From positions 1,612,001-1,676,000 of the forward strand of contig JAGVVL010000015.1 of the NCBI GenBank assembly GCA_018287875.1: 64,000 bases of DNA, in the 5' to 3' direction. Of the stretch, positions 34,524 to 46,800 are shown piece by piece. The position numbers and the translations under genes are program-made. Each line of letters starts with the position of its first letter. The first letter of the stretch is position 1. Below the pieces are notes generated by a model that had not been told where the DNA came from, did no database searches, and saw nothing but the letters and a program-made list of their open reading frames with translations. The stretch comes from Nigrospora sphaerica (lineage: Eukaryota; Ascomycota; Sordariomycetes; Amphisphaeriales; Apiosporaceae).

Positions 34524-36577
34524 ATGGCTCCCGTTCTTCCCTCGTTTGCACCCTTCCCCGAAGCCCCCTGGAGGGACCATATCGTCCCCGAGGAGTGGGA
34601 AGCCTGCCTCTCGCTATGGGTGTCCCTTGTCGAAGCGCATCTGGCCCTGTCCGATGCGGACTTCGCGAGCACATCGGTGCGGGACGAGTCCATTGAGACG
34701 TTCCTCGATCCTTTCATGAAGGAGACGGCCCGCGAGGGCATCCGTGTCCTGGGCCCGTCGGCCTCGGCCTCGTCCCTCCTGCGGCTGTGCTTCCTGCTTA
34801 CGTCTCGGTTCTTGAAAGCGGCCTCGACGCCGCCCGCCTTCCTGCAGTGGGAGTTCCTGGCTGACTTCAGCAAGATATACGGCAAGAAGCGAGTGGCGCC
34901 GGTGCTCGCGGCCCTCTTCAAGAAACCCAAGGATTCCCCGGACGCATCCCTGCATGCTCTCAAGAAGTCATTGATCCTGGCCCTGGACGCTGGCATCAAG
35001 GGCGATCTGCGGGTTCCGGAGGCAAATCTAAAGCAGTTGAACCACCTCATCCACGCCTCGCCCGAAACGGCGGAGCTGTTCCTCGCAGGTGACGATTTCG
35101 TTGACGGCTTGGTGAGCTGCTACAAGCTCATGAATCCTCCCCTGAGGAAAATTATCATCACCACGGCTTACCTGTGCCTCATCGGGTTGACCGAGGCCGA
35201 ACCGCCCAAGTTCTCCATGTTGACAGACCAGCTGTATTCTCTGAAAGCAGCCGCCGAGGCTCACAAGGCAGGGCCTACCAATGCCAACGACTCCATGGTC
35301 GCCGAACTGGTCACCGCCACGCCTATATTGAAGCAAGTCCAGCGCCGCCTCGAAAACTCTGGGTCTACGACGGCGAGGTTAAAGCCCGTCATTACGGCGT
35401 TGGAAGGTTTCCGCAAACCTGGTGGGAGTGTCCGGCCCAAACGGCTTGTCAAGCGCAAGGTCGACAAGGGCAAGGGCAAGGCTCCCGTGACAGAGGAAGA
35501 TGAGGGTCCGACAGAAATGCGGGTGCACCGTATGAGCCAGATTACTCAAATTCAAGATCTCTTCCCCGATCTGGGCACAGGCTTCGTGTCACGGCTCTTG
35601 GACGAATACAACGAAGACACGGAGCAGGTCGTTGCCCATCTGCTGGAAGACTCCCTGCCGGCGCATCTGGCTAGCGCCGACCGTTCCAAGGAACTGTACG
35701 TAGCTCTTCCATACGTGGGCGCATTCTCTACTAACCCCAGAACAGATCGCCAGAGCGGCCCCGGCGGAGGAGAAGCAGTCTCCTACCACATTCGACGCCG
35801 CCTCAACTCCCGGTTCGGCACAATGTGTTCGACGATGATGAGTTCGATCAACTGGCTGTTGATGTCTCTAAACTCCGTTTTGGCAAGCGCGATCCGGGCA
35901 AGACGGCAGACGATATGCTCAAGGACCGGTCCACTGCGCCCAACAAGGCCGCCATTCTCTCTGCCCTGTCCGCCTTTGATGCAGACGACGACGAGCGTGA
36001 TGATACCTACGATGCCGCCGACGCCGGTCTTACTGTGAATGACGCTCTGGCAGATGATGCGGATGATCAGAAACGCAACGATGCCACCGAAGAAGCGCTA
36101 TTTAAGGCATACCAAGCTGACCCCAAACTATTCAACCGAGACTCGGACACCCGGCGTGCAAACTACAGAGCAAAGCTGAAGCAAGACACTGGTATGACCG
36201 ACGAAGCCATCGAAGGGTGGGGCCTAATGCTGGGCCGAAACCCGGCGCAGATGAAGTCGCTGGATCTCAAGTACAACAGTTTCGGCGGCAGCCAGAACAC
36301 GTTGGCGTCCAGCGCCTGGCGGGCTGGTGCCGAGTCGAGCAACGACGACTCGGGAGCCGAAGCTGGCTTGTCACGAGGCGGTCACCAAGGTCGTGGCCGT
36401 GGCCGAGGTCGCGGCAGGGGAGGTGGCCGAGGCGGCGGTAACGTAGCCGGGCCGACGGGAGACCAAGGCACCGAGAAAGCCAGACGTCAAAAGGAATCCA
36501 ACAAGGGGTCGCGGGCTAATCACAACAGAAGGGACCAAAGAGCTAGAAAGATGGCACGGGGTGGGCTTCCCGGTTGA
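34524..36577 (+). CDS. cue3: CUE-domain protein, ASCC2/Cue3 (RQC-trigger) type
   Basis: Probable homologue of yeast Cue3/Rqt3 and human ASCC2, the ubiquitin-binding subunit of the complex that splits collided ribosomes. Exons 34524-35695 and 35746-36577 encode 667 residues. The N-terminal about 300 residues form the helical region typical of ASCC2. The CUE domain lies at about residues 333-378 (QITQIQDLFPDLGTGF, then LLEDSLP), with the MFP-like and LL-type ubiquitin contacts. After the 50 nt intron, NVFDDDEFDQLAVD and a DPKLFNRDS segment match the family. The C-terminus is an RGG-rich tail (GRGRGRGRGGGRGGG) and a basic end, suggesting RNA binding. The intron has a perfect ACTAAC branch. Start context is GCCATGG. 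Its stop is 73 bp from the stop of the converging zinc-finger/protease gene. Confidence 0.88.
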
Positions 36578-36650
36578 CTGGAGGATGCCGCTTTTGAGAT
36601 TCGATCTTGCCGCTACGGATTGTACCTCGCCTCGGACCAAAAAGATACTA

Positions 36651-39354
36651 TTACATCATACGTCGCCTTTTCCCCGGTTGATGACTGACGCTGCGGGCCA
36701 TCGGAACCGCAGAACATGCAGCTCGTTTCCCGAGGCCTGCGTAGCCGTCTTCTGAGTATCCAGGCTCATACAGGTCCTCCTCCTGCAGTGCCAAGGGGTA
36801 GGGACTCCGAATATCGATCATGCCCGGGGAGCTCGCGGGCATCAACGGTATCGAGGCAGGGCCCAAAGGCGCCGGCGATGCCAGCGCCTCGTCCAAACCG
36901 GAGTAACGGACCCAGTGAGTGTGATCGCCGCCCGCTTTGGGCGTCGCCAGCTCGGACACGGACAGGAAGTCGTGGTCGCTCTGCGTCGCGTCGCCCGCGC
37001 CGGCAATCATGGACACGAGCGACTCCTGTGAGCTTCGGCGGCTGTCCATGTATTCGCGCAGGTCGAAGCACCGCCGGCAAACCGGATATACGGGCCACCG
37101 TCCGGCTTCGTCACGGTATTTAGGAAGCTGTGGCCGGGTGGACTCGGCGCAACGCTCCTGGATGTCGTCAATGACGTCGAATATAGGAGTGAAAAAGGTC
37201 AGCCTCGGACCAGGTCCAAAGTATTTGTTGCGGCCCCAAAGCTGACCCATCAAGGCATTCTTCTCGTAGTCGACGATGGCCGCGCCGCTGTCGCCTGGTA
37301 CGCCAATGCCGCCGCGGATCCAGCCGTCTTCGTCGTCAGACGACTCGGGCTCCTCGACGAACCACTCGCGGGTGCCCTTGCCGGTGCTGTTGCCTGCCTT
37401 GGCCCCGTCGATATACGCAGGAATCTCGCAGACTTGTCCGCGCTGGTACCCCGATGTGCGTCCCGTTGTGCATACTTCGACGCCGGGAACGACGCTGCTC
37501 ATCCACGTGACAGGCACCTCTTTTTTCGGCGTTGCTCCGGTCGGAAACTTTCTCAGCAGGTTTGCCTCCTTTTTCTGTGCCGAAATGAGGACCCAGTCTG
37601 TCACGACCAGTGGCGGCTCCTTGTCGCAATCCTCCCAGTAGGTCTCGTGGGTAATTCGCGTGGTTGACAGATCATAACCTGACGTCGCCGCGATCTTGCC
37701 CAACGTGAACTGGGAAGAGCGGCCGTCCAAGGCGTCGTGTCGCTCCTGGAGACAGGAATCGCGGTCTGCTGGCGAGGGGTGCTCGACAAAGGCAGCGTCG
37801 CCGGCAATGTTCGTTTCGACAAAAGGGTGGAAGTTGGCAAGCCAATAGTTGCCACCTCCGACGATCAAGCTCGGCCCAAGCGTCGCACTCACATCATCGC
37901 CATCCGGCAGTGTAGTCCCTATACTATCGCCCATGCATGGCTCGATATAGTAAAAGGGATTCCGTGGGGCGCATACCTCGTCGGGCATGTGTCGGTTGAG
38001 CCCTCTTGCCCACGTCAGTCGATCGACCTCGCCGACGGAAAAGACAAAAGTGACAGTCCGTCGGAAGGTTTCGGGCAGCAGGTCGCGCACGTGGCCTGCG
38101 ATGGTGACCTTGCGGGCTCGCGACAGCGCCTTGGTCATGATGCTGATACGACGCGTGCCGGGTTTCTTGCCGCGGACGACGCTGATGACGTGACCCGGAC
38201 CGCACCATCGAGGCATGAACTCGATCAAGAAAGGCAGCACGCCATGCTCCCATACGATGGGGAAGCTCTGCTCCACGGGTCGCGGGGATGGTCTCCTGAT
38301 GATACCAGGGCTCCCTACATCCCAGGAGGGGCGACCTGCGGCGGGGATGAGTCATATTTCACACTCTGTTGGGACCAAATGGGGACATACCGGCATTGGC
38401 TTTCTTGAGCTTCCTCTCCATCACGCTCCGCAACTGCTCGCGACATTTCCTCTTAGAGGTGGCGATGGACATGGCGTGCTTCAGTTTCACGTCGTTCGTC
38501 GAAGTGCGCACCGGTTCTGGGCCGTCATCCGCTTCCCGATTTCTCAAGCGAGGCAGCTCAATCGCCAGGTCGCGCGACGTACCGTCGAGCAAGCAGCTTG
38601 CCGGACGCTTGAGCGACCGGCTGTGAGCGTACCGCACGTGACAATCAAGAAGTTCTTTCGTTCGGAACGCGCCTTCGATGCAGCCCACCACCGGACACTC
38701 AAGTAGGTGTTCACTCTTGACGTGGCAGTTCAGCTCATCCCGGGTGCTGAACCCCGAGCTTCGGCAAGGGCCGTTGTCATTCCAGCGGCAGATATGTGGA
38801 AACGCGGCCTGCCCGGGGTCGGCAGCGCGCTTTTCTTGCGGGATTGCGACAGCGAGACTGGGCGCTCGCTGTCCTTCCCCGGCGAAGGGGAACCTCAGAG
38901 GGCTAGGAACGCGCGCCCACGCGGGACCGGCTGCGGCGACGTCCGACAGCGACAGACAAGATGTTACGTCCGTCTGCACTGGTGACAGCTCACCGGAAGA
39001 GCTTGAAACCGTCGAGCCGGCCGGGGACGTGGTCAGGAGCAGGGGCGCAAACTGAGACGCCAGTGGCAACGCTTGGCCCGGAGCGGGGGACGGCTTCGGG
39101 TCGCTGAACGGCGGCACCCACGCTCCGGCCGGGAATGGCCCGTGGTAGCCATCAGCGTGGACGTCCTTGGTTTGGGGGGCGAAATAAGGGTAAAGCAGGT
39201 CGCCTTCGCCGACCACATGTGGCGCCGCCTCACCAAAGCTGAAGGTTGCCGAGGGCTGGTACAAGTTCGCATTGACTTCGACATTGTTGGCCACCCACAC
39301 GCCGGCGCTGTAGCTGCCTGGGCCGGTGCGCCCGGCTCTGCGGTTCGGATTCAT
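36651..39354 (-). CDS. C2H2 zinc finger plus chymotrypsin-fold serine protease fusion protein
   Basis: Two exons (39354-38391, 38335-36651) joined across a 55 nt intron (GTATGT...GCAG) encode 882 residues in one frame. Residues 1-185 are Pro/Ser-rich. Two C2H2 fingers follow: Cys189, Cys197, His211, His216, and Cys220, Cys225, His239, His244, with unusual 13-residue spacers. A basic linker (about 300-320) leads to a C-terminal domain with all landmarks of a trypsin-like protease: TLG then YWLANFHPF (His491), VVTDWVLI (Asp568), GRTSGYQRGQV before the core, and GVPGDSGAAIV (Ser671). The triad seems intact. The Ser/Pro-rich tail ends in a basic GKRRRMM, a possible nuclear signal. There is no signal peptide, so it should act inside the cell. 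Function is unknown: it could cleave nuclear or viral-like targets, or the protease fold could be used for binding. Domain calls are from motifs only. Confidence 0.75.
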
Positions 39355-40486
39355 GGCGGCGCAGGGTTGCCTGACGAGGAGAGGAGCCTTCGACTGCAAG
39401 GTTTAATGACTGAGAACCAAGGTTTGTCGGACAAACAGACGGCTGTGCCTGGCGACCGTGAGCCTTACATGGTTGACTGGGACGGACTGGGACAGGTTGG
39501 CTTGGACCGGCGGCCTCCAGAACGAAGCGAAGGATTCGCCGGGGGGGGGAGGCGTCAGCACTCGGCGAACCATCCGCCCATATGACGGCCTACCGAATCG
39601 GGAAACAAATGGTTGCCTTCTTTACCCCGTCAGCAGGCCACAAATGATGGGGGCCAAGACGAAGATACCGTCCAGTCGCCAATCAGAGCCTCGGGATACG
39701 ACTACAGGTATGAAAAGCGCGGCCGCTATTCAACCGAATGCACGACCTGAAAAGCCGAGGAAGTCCGAATCAAGCGTACCTTTACTATACATTTCGCAAT
39801 ACCCTGACGTTGCCCAGCAATTCAACGCCATCACCATGAGCCTCCGCCCAGCCCCGTACTGCCTGACCGAGCAGCGATCAGGTATTTGCGTGGCCGATCT
39901 CCACACTGCCGCAGTTTGGTGCCATGATAATCGCGCGAGCACTGGATCGCTCAGACACCTACCTGTTCGACCAACAGCTTGCGCTCAGCACCCATCACCC
40001 ACGCCGCTGCCGCCCAGTGGTGGCATCTCCGCCCGGCAACGTTGGTCGCAAACACTGACCTGGGTCGGGCCAGCGCTCCCCGATGCCGTCGAGGATGCCG
40101 GATACCGCGGTGTAATAGACAATCGGCGCGTCGGGTTGTCGCCGTATATGTTCTGCAAATACCCACGCCCCATCGTGGGTCCCGAGCGATTCACGCTCTC
40201 GACGGTCTAGTTGCGGCAGCGTGGTATGACGACATCTCCGCGTCTCAACGTGCATTTGCATAGTGTCCCGCTATATCCAACTCGGTTCGCGAGGTTGCGC
40301 TTGCCGGGCGCGAAGGGGTGGTGCACATGATTAAGCATTCGTGGGACTTGGTCAACCTCCTGTATTAGCTCGCGTGCGCTCTTTTTAAATGTGTCAGGCA
40401 AGCCCGCGCGGTGCATGGGCAGCCCATAGCCGAGCGCATAAAACCAAAGGACATATGACAGGCCAGGCAGAGATTCACCCCCCTAT
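39355..40486. other. Intergenic region upstream of the zinc-finger/protease gene
   Basis: This 1.1 kb holds the promoter of the zinc-finger/protease gene and the 3' UTR of the dehydrogenase gene, both on the minus strand. A plus-strand open frame of 250 codons crosses 39458-40210 but starts without ATG, has no recognisable motif and is rich in Pro, Arg and Ser; I do not call it a gene. Confidence 0.55.
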
Positions 40487-41734
40487 CTAGAGGTAGGGCT
40501 GGATCTGCTCCTCGGTCCAGTTCCAAAAAGCCTCGGCGGTGCCCGTCCCGCCCTCGGACACGGGCTTGGACCCCTCGAGCAATTCTTGCCGGATATCGCG
40601 GAACCGTCCCCAAGGCACCACTGCTTGTCCGTCAGCGGTTGTTCGGTTAGGTCGGGACATAGCTGGCCCACGAGAGTGGAAAGAGAGATAGAGAGGGAGG
40701 GAAAGGGACAGGAAGAGAGCTCACCCCACGATCCGGATTTCTCCAGCGTCACCTCGGGCGACAGGCCGGCAAACAGCTCGGTGTAGGCGCCGTAGACGCT
40801 GGGGTAGAGGACGAGAGCGCGCAGGAAGCGGGTGACGAGGCCGGGCACGTGGCGGTAGAGGTCCGAGTCGAGGTTGCCCGGGTTCAGCGGCACGCTCACG
40901 ACGCCGTCGGCGCGGTGGCGGCGTGCGTACTCGGTGGCGTGGAAGTAGTTGCCGGCCTTGCTGATGCCGTACCGCACCAGGCCCAGGTCGCGCGGGCCGG
41001 GCTCGAGGCCGTCGAGGGGCACGCCGCAGGCCGGCGCTAGGCCCTCGGCCGCCGACGACGAGACCCAGACAACGCGCACGCTACCGGCCGGCGCCGCCCG
41101 CGCCGTGGCCGCCAGCGCCGGCGTTAGCAGCTTCGTGAACAGGTAGGTGCCGACATTGTTGACGCCCAGCTGCAGCTCGTAGCCCTGTGCTCGGCCCCCG
41201 AGGAGGGGTTTTCGATCAGCGCCGCCGCTCGGAGGAGACGCGTGGCTCACGCGGGGAGGACAAGGGGCGGGGGGGTCATTGTTACCTGAGCGGACCGGCT
41301 GCCGGCCGGCGGGTTCATGACGGCGGCGTTGTTGAACAAGACGTGCAGCGTCGACTCTTGGGCCAGGAAGGCGTCGGCCGAGGCCTTGATGGTGGTCAGG
41401 TCGGCCAGGTCCAGGGGCAAGTACGTCAGCGACCCGGCCGAGGAGGGCGCGGCGTGCCTGACGTCGGTCATGGCGGCGCGCGCCTTGTCTTCGGAGCGCG
41501 CGCCCATGTACACGGTGGCGTTGCGGCCGTACAGGATCTGGATGAGGGCTTTGCCGACGCCCGTGTTGCCGCCCGTGACGATGTAAACCTTGGGTGCGTG
41601 TCCTTGGTTAGCCCGTCATCGTTTCCCCTCCCGGGCCAACGCCCACTTACTTTGCCCCGCAAGTCCGGCAGGTCGTCCTCGGTGAAGCCCGGCTTCGGCG
41701 GAAACAGTTCCGTGACTAGCCCGATGATGGACAT
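40487..41734 (-). CDS. Short-chain dehydrogenase/reductase
   Basis: Classical SDR, NAD(P)-dependent oxidoreductase of the retinol dehydrogenase/WW-domain-oxidoreductase-like group common in fungi. Exons 41734-41651, 41588-41286, 41184-40725 and 40620-40487 encode 326 residues. The Rossmann motif is TGGNTGVGK (starting about residue 33), NNAAV is the usual NNAG site, the catalytic Ser lies in VVWVSSSAAEG, and the YGISK motif carries the catalytic Tyr and Lys. The C-terminal VVPWGRFRDIRQEL and FWNWTEEQIQPYL are typical of the group. Introns are 62, 101 and 104 nt; donors are GTAAGT, GTAACA and GTGAGC. The second and third are longer than most introns here. Substrate cannot be inferred. There is no membrane anchor or signal peptide. 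Confidence 0.92.
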
Positions 41735-42741
41735 GGTTCTTTCCCGCTCCGGTTCGCGGCTACGGGGCGACGGACGCGAGATGCTGCCGGATGGGACGTT
41801 GGGGGCGAATTGCTGTCTTGGTCGGGTGGCACAGCGCTAGGCCTTGCCTTCCGTCTTTTTACCGCTGTGGGCGACCAACTATGCGGGAGTGTAGTCACCG
41901 TTTGCGCCGCTTCAAGACGCCTGGCGTCTTTTTCGATCTTTTTTTCCCGAAGCCGCAATGTTTGGCTCCCCTTGCGCTGCTCGGCCTCTGTTCGTACTTG
42001 ATGCGGACGGTGAACTGGACCAAGCGGTAACGGAAGCGTGCGTATCCAACAGCCCGATTTGGGAATGCCTGGCCTGGCCCCACCGTAAAGTCACCAAGCC
42101 GCCCGCCCCTAATATGCGGCTCGCTAGGATTATCACATGGCATTTGGTTGGAGTCAGTATGCCTCAACACCTTATTGGCACTTGACGGCATATTTCCACA
42201 CCTTGTCCTCCCTCGCATTTCGAGTCCCCGGCCCCCGCTCGATGCCGTTTACCTGCGGCCATGACTCACTCATGCGCCCAAATGCTAATGACGCAGGGTA
42301 TGGCCGACGCCGAGGTACGTGTCCCCTTGTCTAGCGAGCTGCTGTCGCCCCGTGGCCATGTCTTGCAACCCCCCCGGAATGCTGAGAATGGTTTTCGGGT
42401 TGGAGTTGACAGGGACCCGAAACTGGTTGCTGGCTGTTGTTTTCCGGAAGCCGACAGCTGTCCGGCGCGTCGAACGAATCCATGCTTTTGCAGTCTGGCG
42501 ACGAGATCTTACCGACGGTATATATGGCCAACCCCTCAAGCCTGGAAGTCGCAGCAATCTGTCCGTGGTATTCACCCTCTTCTGCCAGGCGGGCGAGGTC
42601 ACGTCCGACAATCCCTAAAGAAGAAAAAATTTGTAGCGTGGGAGGAAACCATACCTCCAGAAAACGAAACTAGCCTAGATATGACATCAGAGCTTGGTGT
42701 GTTGGCAATGACCGTTTAAAGAAGCTCCACGGCGGAATACA
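41735..42741. other. Intergenic region upstream of the dehydrogenase
   Basis: About 1 kb between two minus-strand genes, holding the dehydrogenase promoter and the 3' UTR of the unrecognised gene. Short overlapping open frames on both strands have no support. Confidence 0.55.
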
Positions 42742-43804
42742 TCATCCCCGAAGCCAGACTTGGTTTTCATTCGCGTAGTCCAACGCCTGCGACATTGCCT
42801 CACGCCTCACGGGGCTGGGATCAAGAGCGACATGGACAACCACCCCGCGAGGGTCACTATTGGCAGGAGGCCCTGCGAGGAAACAACTTGTCAGTAAGAA
42901 CCTATCATCCTACTCTACCTGGTCAACTTACAGGCGTCCGGATGTAGATGGCCGATCCATCGGTTGTTGTTCCATAGCCGGTTGGCGAAAGCCGCGTCGA
43001 TCTGTCCCCGTCTCTGAGACAAAGCCATGAGGCCAATGACGATAGCCAGCTCCCCACCGAGGCCCAGGGAATCAGGAGCGCCACCCATGTTACGTGGGCG
43101 ACGGTAGAGTCCAGAGATGATCTGGTGGTTGCCAAGCCAGCTGGGGTTCTCCCCTGCGACGCACTTACACCGAGACCCGATGCGGCTCACCCCCACGTCG
43201 TCCTCCTCGAAGTGAAGCGCTCGCCATCCATCAAAGTGTCCCTCGTAGTGCCCCTCCGTGTCTGCCACAGAGGCGTCGCCTCCTCCGTGAACATGGGGGA
43301 GAAAAGGACCGCAATGGAACACGGTGCGTGTCTGATATGGCTGTTGAGGCTCATAGACATGGGTTGGCCGGCCCGCACCGTCGTCCATGGCTATTTGCTT
43401 TTGGATATTGCCGCGGTTGCCTTGCTGTGGGTCGCGGTACCAGAAGTATTCGCCAGCAACAGACGACACATGCCCATTCCTATACCGAAATACCCCTCCC
43501 ACAGTCTCAGTGGAAAAGCCAGATGCATCGTACGGCGGCATGATGTTCCCCCATACGTCAGCTTCAGGGCGAATCCGCGTGTCGAGGTTGACCTCGTTAA
43601 CAACGAACAAAAACTCCAGCGGTGACGCTGCACTGGATTTCGGTGTCGATTCGTATATGTCAGGACGGTTGGACCTGGATGGCTTGCCGTCATGATGTGC
43701 GCGTATCTTCGAGCTGTGCTTGGCCTGCAAAATCAGTCAGAGGCGTTCGTTTATATGTCCGACTTCCTTACCGAGCTCTGCTTTTGGTGTCCTGCCCAAG
43801 ACAT
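42742..43804 (-). CDS. Unrecognised three-exon gene
   Basis: I do not recognise this protein. The model is 43804-43772, 43724-42932 and 42872-42742, giving 318 residues. Support comes from gene structure: both introns (47 and 59 nt) have good donors (GTAAGG, GTAAGT) and acceptors, the first has CTGACTGAT as branch, and both keep a long frame open. The protein starts MSWAGHQKQSS, with no signal peptide or obvious membrane segment. The middle contains aromatic and Asn/Gly-rich stretches (LDTRIRPEADVWGNIMPPYD, VFRYRNGHVSSVAGEYFWYRD) and a His-rich patch (CGPFLPHVHGGGD). The end is charged (VRREAMSQALDYANENQVWLRG). The first exon is only 11 codons and is the least certain part. It could be a lineage-restricted gene. 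Confidence 0.55.
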
Positions 43805-46800
43805 AGCGGGCTCCGGTGGTTGATGTGACGAACAAAGCCAGTTGAGATATCTAGTGCTTTGGTTATCGAATGGCTGGTCAAAAACGTACACCGGTGAGCC
43901 AGGAAGAAGCAGGCCGATGGTATGATATAGATTTGTCCCTGGCTCTCATGTTTCTCATTTCGAAGGGCCTCGGGGAAAGGGGAGGGGGGACAACTGTACT
44001 ACGGCATGATGACTTCGTGGCGTGGGAGCTTAGACGTCGCATGGACAATGCTCGCCTGTACCGCGATACCCGCCCACCCTGTCTCCTGTACTCTCTGAGC
44101 AACCGGGAAGATGACCGCAGCCGTCCCGGCCTCGAGAGTTGGTATGGTTACCCTCTGGATCTCGTGAGCAGTTGCCAAGCCTCGAAACGACTCGGATCGA
44201 GCTGCGAAGCCACGGGCTTGATCTTGATTTGATTTTCACACGGTGCCCCGGGCCAAATGGGCTTGCCTCTACAGCCGCAGATAATTCTGCTGCCCATGAT
44301 TCCCATCTGATGCTCATCAAATGAGGGAAAGAATGACGTCATTTGCGAGAGTGTCGAATAGGCCCCCGTCAATGGCAAACTACGCCATGTCACCCATTGC
44401 CACGGCTTATACGTCCCCGCCAGGACGAGCAGTCGCTGTTCGTCAGTCGCGTCGCGCAACGTCTTCACCGGTTTGAGACGCATGCTTGGGCCCTTCGAGA
44501 GACTTGGAACTGCGTCAGATCTTGGCGGTCCAATGAGGATAGCAGAGAAAAATGAACCCTCAGCCGCAGCCCAGCCGACTACACGTGCCGTCTTGTGGTG
44601 CTTCGTGGCACTTGGACCGCCGGAACTAGACCGAGACTGTTCCCTGAAGCCCAGCGTGAGCAGCAGCGGGGGGAAGAGGGAAGGGGGCGGGGAGTTGTCG
44701 GGGCGTGGTATTTTGGAAGCCGGTTGCTTCGGGCCCGGGGCCCGATGTCACACCGCCGGTCAAGGGGCTTTGATTTTCTGTCCAGAAACAGTACTTCCGA
44801 GCTCTTCATAAACTATTGATGCTGTCGTATAGGCTCAAGATTGTGATGTACGTCATGATTGGAAGAATTGCTTATCGCTGGGTTCGAGCGACAGGACCAG
44901 CTTGGATGAAGATAGTATGACACATCTAGGCGGCTGGTTCCGGCCCGAGGACGCCATCTCGGGGGCTTCATCCCGAAGAGTAATGTTGCCAGAAATCAGG
45001 CGTCCTGCTCCTGCGTCGGTTTGAGTCGGCAATGCCTATCGGCAGGATACCCCAAAAGTAAGGCACTAAAGGCGGGTTTGCCAGGCCGGCACGAGTAGGG
45101 TGGATGTAGGGTAGCACGGGGCCGCCCCCTGTGCATGATGCGCCCATGGTCGTTTCGCTGTTTGGGTGAACAGGTGAAAAGGCAACAAGACTCGACGCAT
45201 AGGGGAGGCTGAAGACGGGCGGAGGCTGAAGATGAGCAGTGGGAGTATATCCCAGGGACAGCCTAGGCTCTCTTATACCTTATGGCCTTCTCTCCTATAT
45301 TGATTGGATGTCCGTCGCGGTTGGGCAGCACGAGTTATGTCACTCTGCTGGTGGAGCGTCTTCCGCACCAATGCCATGGCTAAGTATTACGAAGAACGCG
45401 CAACCCAAGGCATACCAACTAGCCGGGCTGGACCGCCAAGATATTTTATGCCGTTTTCAAGAGATACAGCGAGTTCCGGGGCGGAGATTTATTGCTGCTT
45501 TTATACTGCCGCCCTCGGTGGATGATGATCAGTGTCGGAACCCGAGTTAAAGAGCGAGGATCGAGTGTTACCACTTGTTACTATCCAAAGTATAGCCGGT
45601 GGAGAGGGACATTATCCGGACTATTGCGGTTAACAAGGCTTTTTCAGCCTGCGAACTCGTCAAGGCGTCGGGGCGAATAGGCTCTTTGTAGGTCCTGGAA
45701 GCAGCGAGACCCAAGTTGTACTGTGCCCGAGATCGTGGCGGGCGTGCATCATCAGCACGATAACGGTGGTCGAGGCCATGGAGGCTCGATGCCGTGAGCT
45801 TAACCCCACACATTCATCCTGTCTAACCCATCCCTTTCCAGAGCCCAGGCAACATGTCTGCTGGATCGCATGCAGCGGTGGCTACCTGTCGCCCAGCTTT
45901 GGCCGTAGGAGAAGTTGGGGACGCGGGCCGTCCCTTGTCATGTCACAGCCTCGTGCGTCTGCCCGATGGCGGCCTTATCGGTCGCCAAAGTCACCAAGGA
46001 GGACGAATCGAGGGCCGAGAAGCGCTGTGACGACGCAGCAATGCATGGGTTTGGCACTTCGGCAATGCTTGGTCGTCAGCACACGTGCGCGGCTAGGAAA
46101 GCCTTTTGACAGTGTAAAGGTCTCCGTGTTTCGTTTACGGTATCCCCCGACGGCTGGCGGTGTTTCTGTTCGTTTCTTCTACCGTAAACATCATCTCTTT
46201 GGGAAATCAACGCGAGCAAGCACGCGCGAGGGTAGCCGAATCGGTATAGACCCGCTGGAGGTCGGAATTGAGCCAAAGCTGATCGGCTGTTGTTGCCGAC
46301 GGGAAGCATCGAGAGTGGACGCTACTTTGGGCAATCTCGCTAGAGCACGTTCAGATGCCGACCCGTCGTTGCTTCCAACTTCATGCTGGCCCACCTCGCA
46401 TCGTGATTGCCGCTAACGGCAAGAGAGGGAGGGAGGAAAAACCCGCACGTGCCCCGCGTGCAAGACCCCGTATCACCAAGGTTGTTTCACAGGAACCTAC
46501 TGTGTAAAAGAAGAGCGCAAAAGAAGTCCGTTTCAGCCTCATTTCCATGCCTAACTATCCATAATGACAACCCATATAGATCCATGGATGCGATGACATC
46601 TCCCGTGCTTGTTTATGCGCATCGTCTCCCAGGAGAGCCCCGTCTCGCCGCATACCAGTTCGTGGCTCGCGCCGCTTCCCGCTTCCGTCACGCGAACTGG
46701 ATGGAGCAGACTAGCAACCGTTATGGCGTCCTGTCCTGGCTACTAAGATTCTTCACCGGTCCTTTCCACGGAAGTACCTTTTATGCGGAGACGCAGTGCG

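Noticed and set aside
39458..40210. 250-codon plus-strand open frame upstream of the zinc-finger/protease gene
   Set aside because: No ATG at its start, Pro/Arg/Ser-rich composition, no recognisable motif and located where a promoter is expected.
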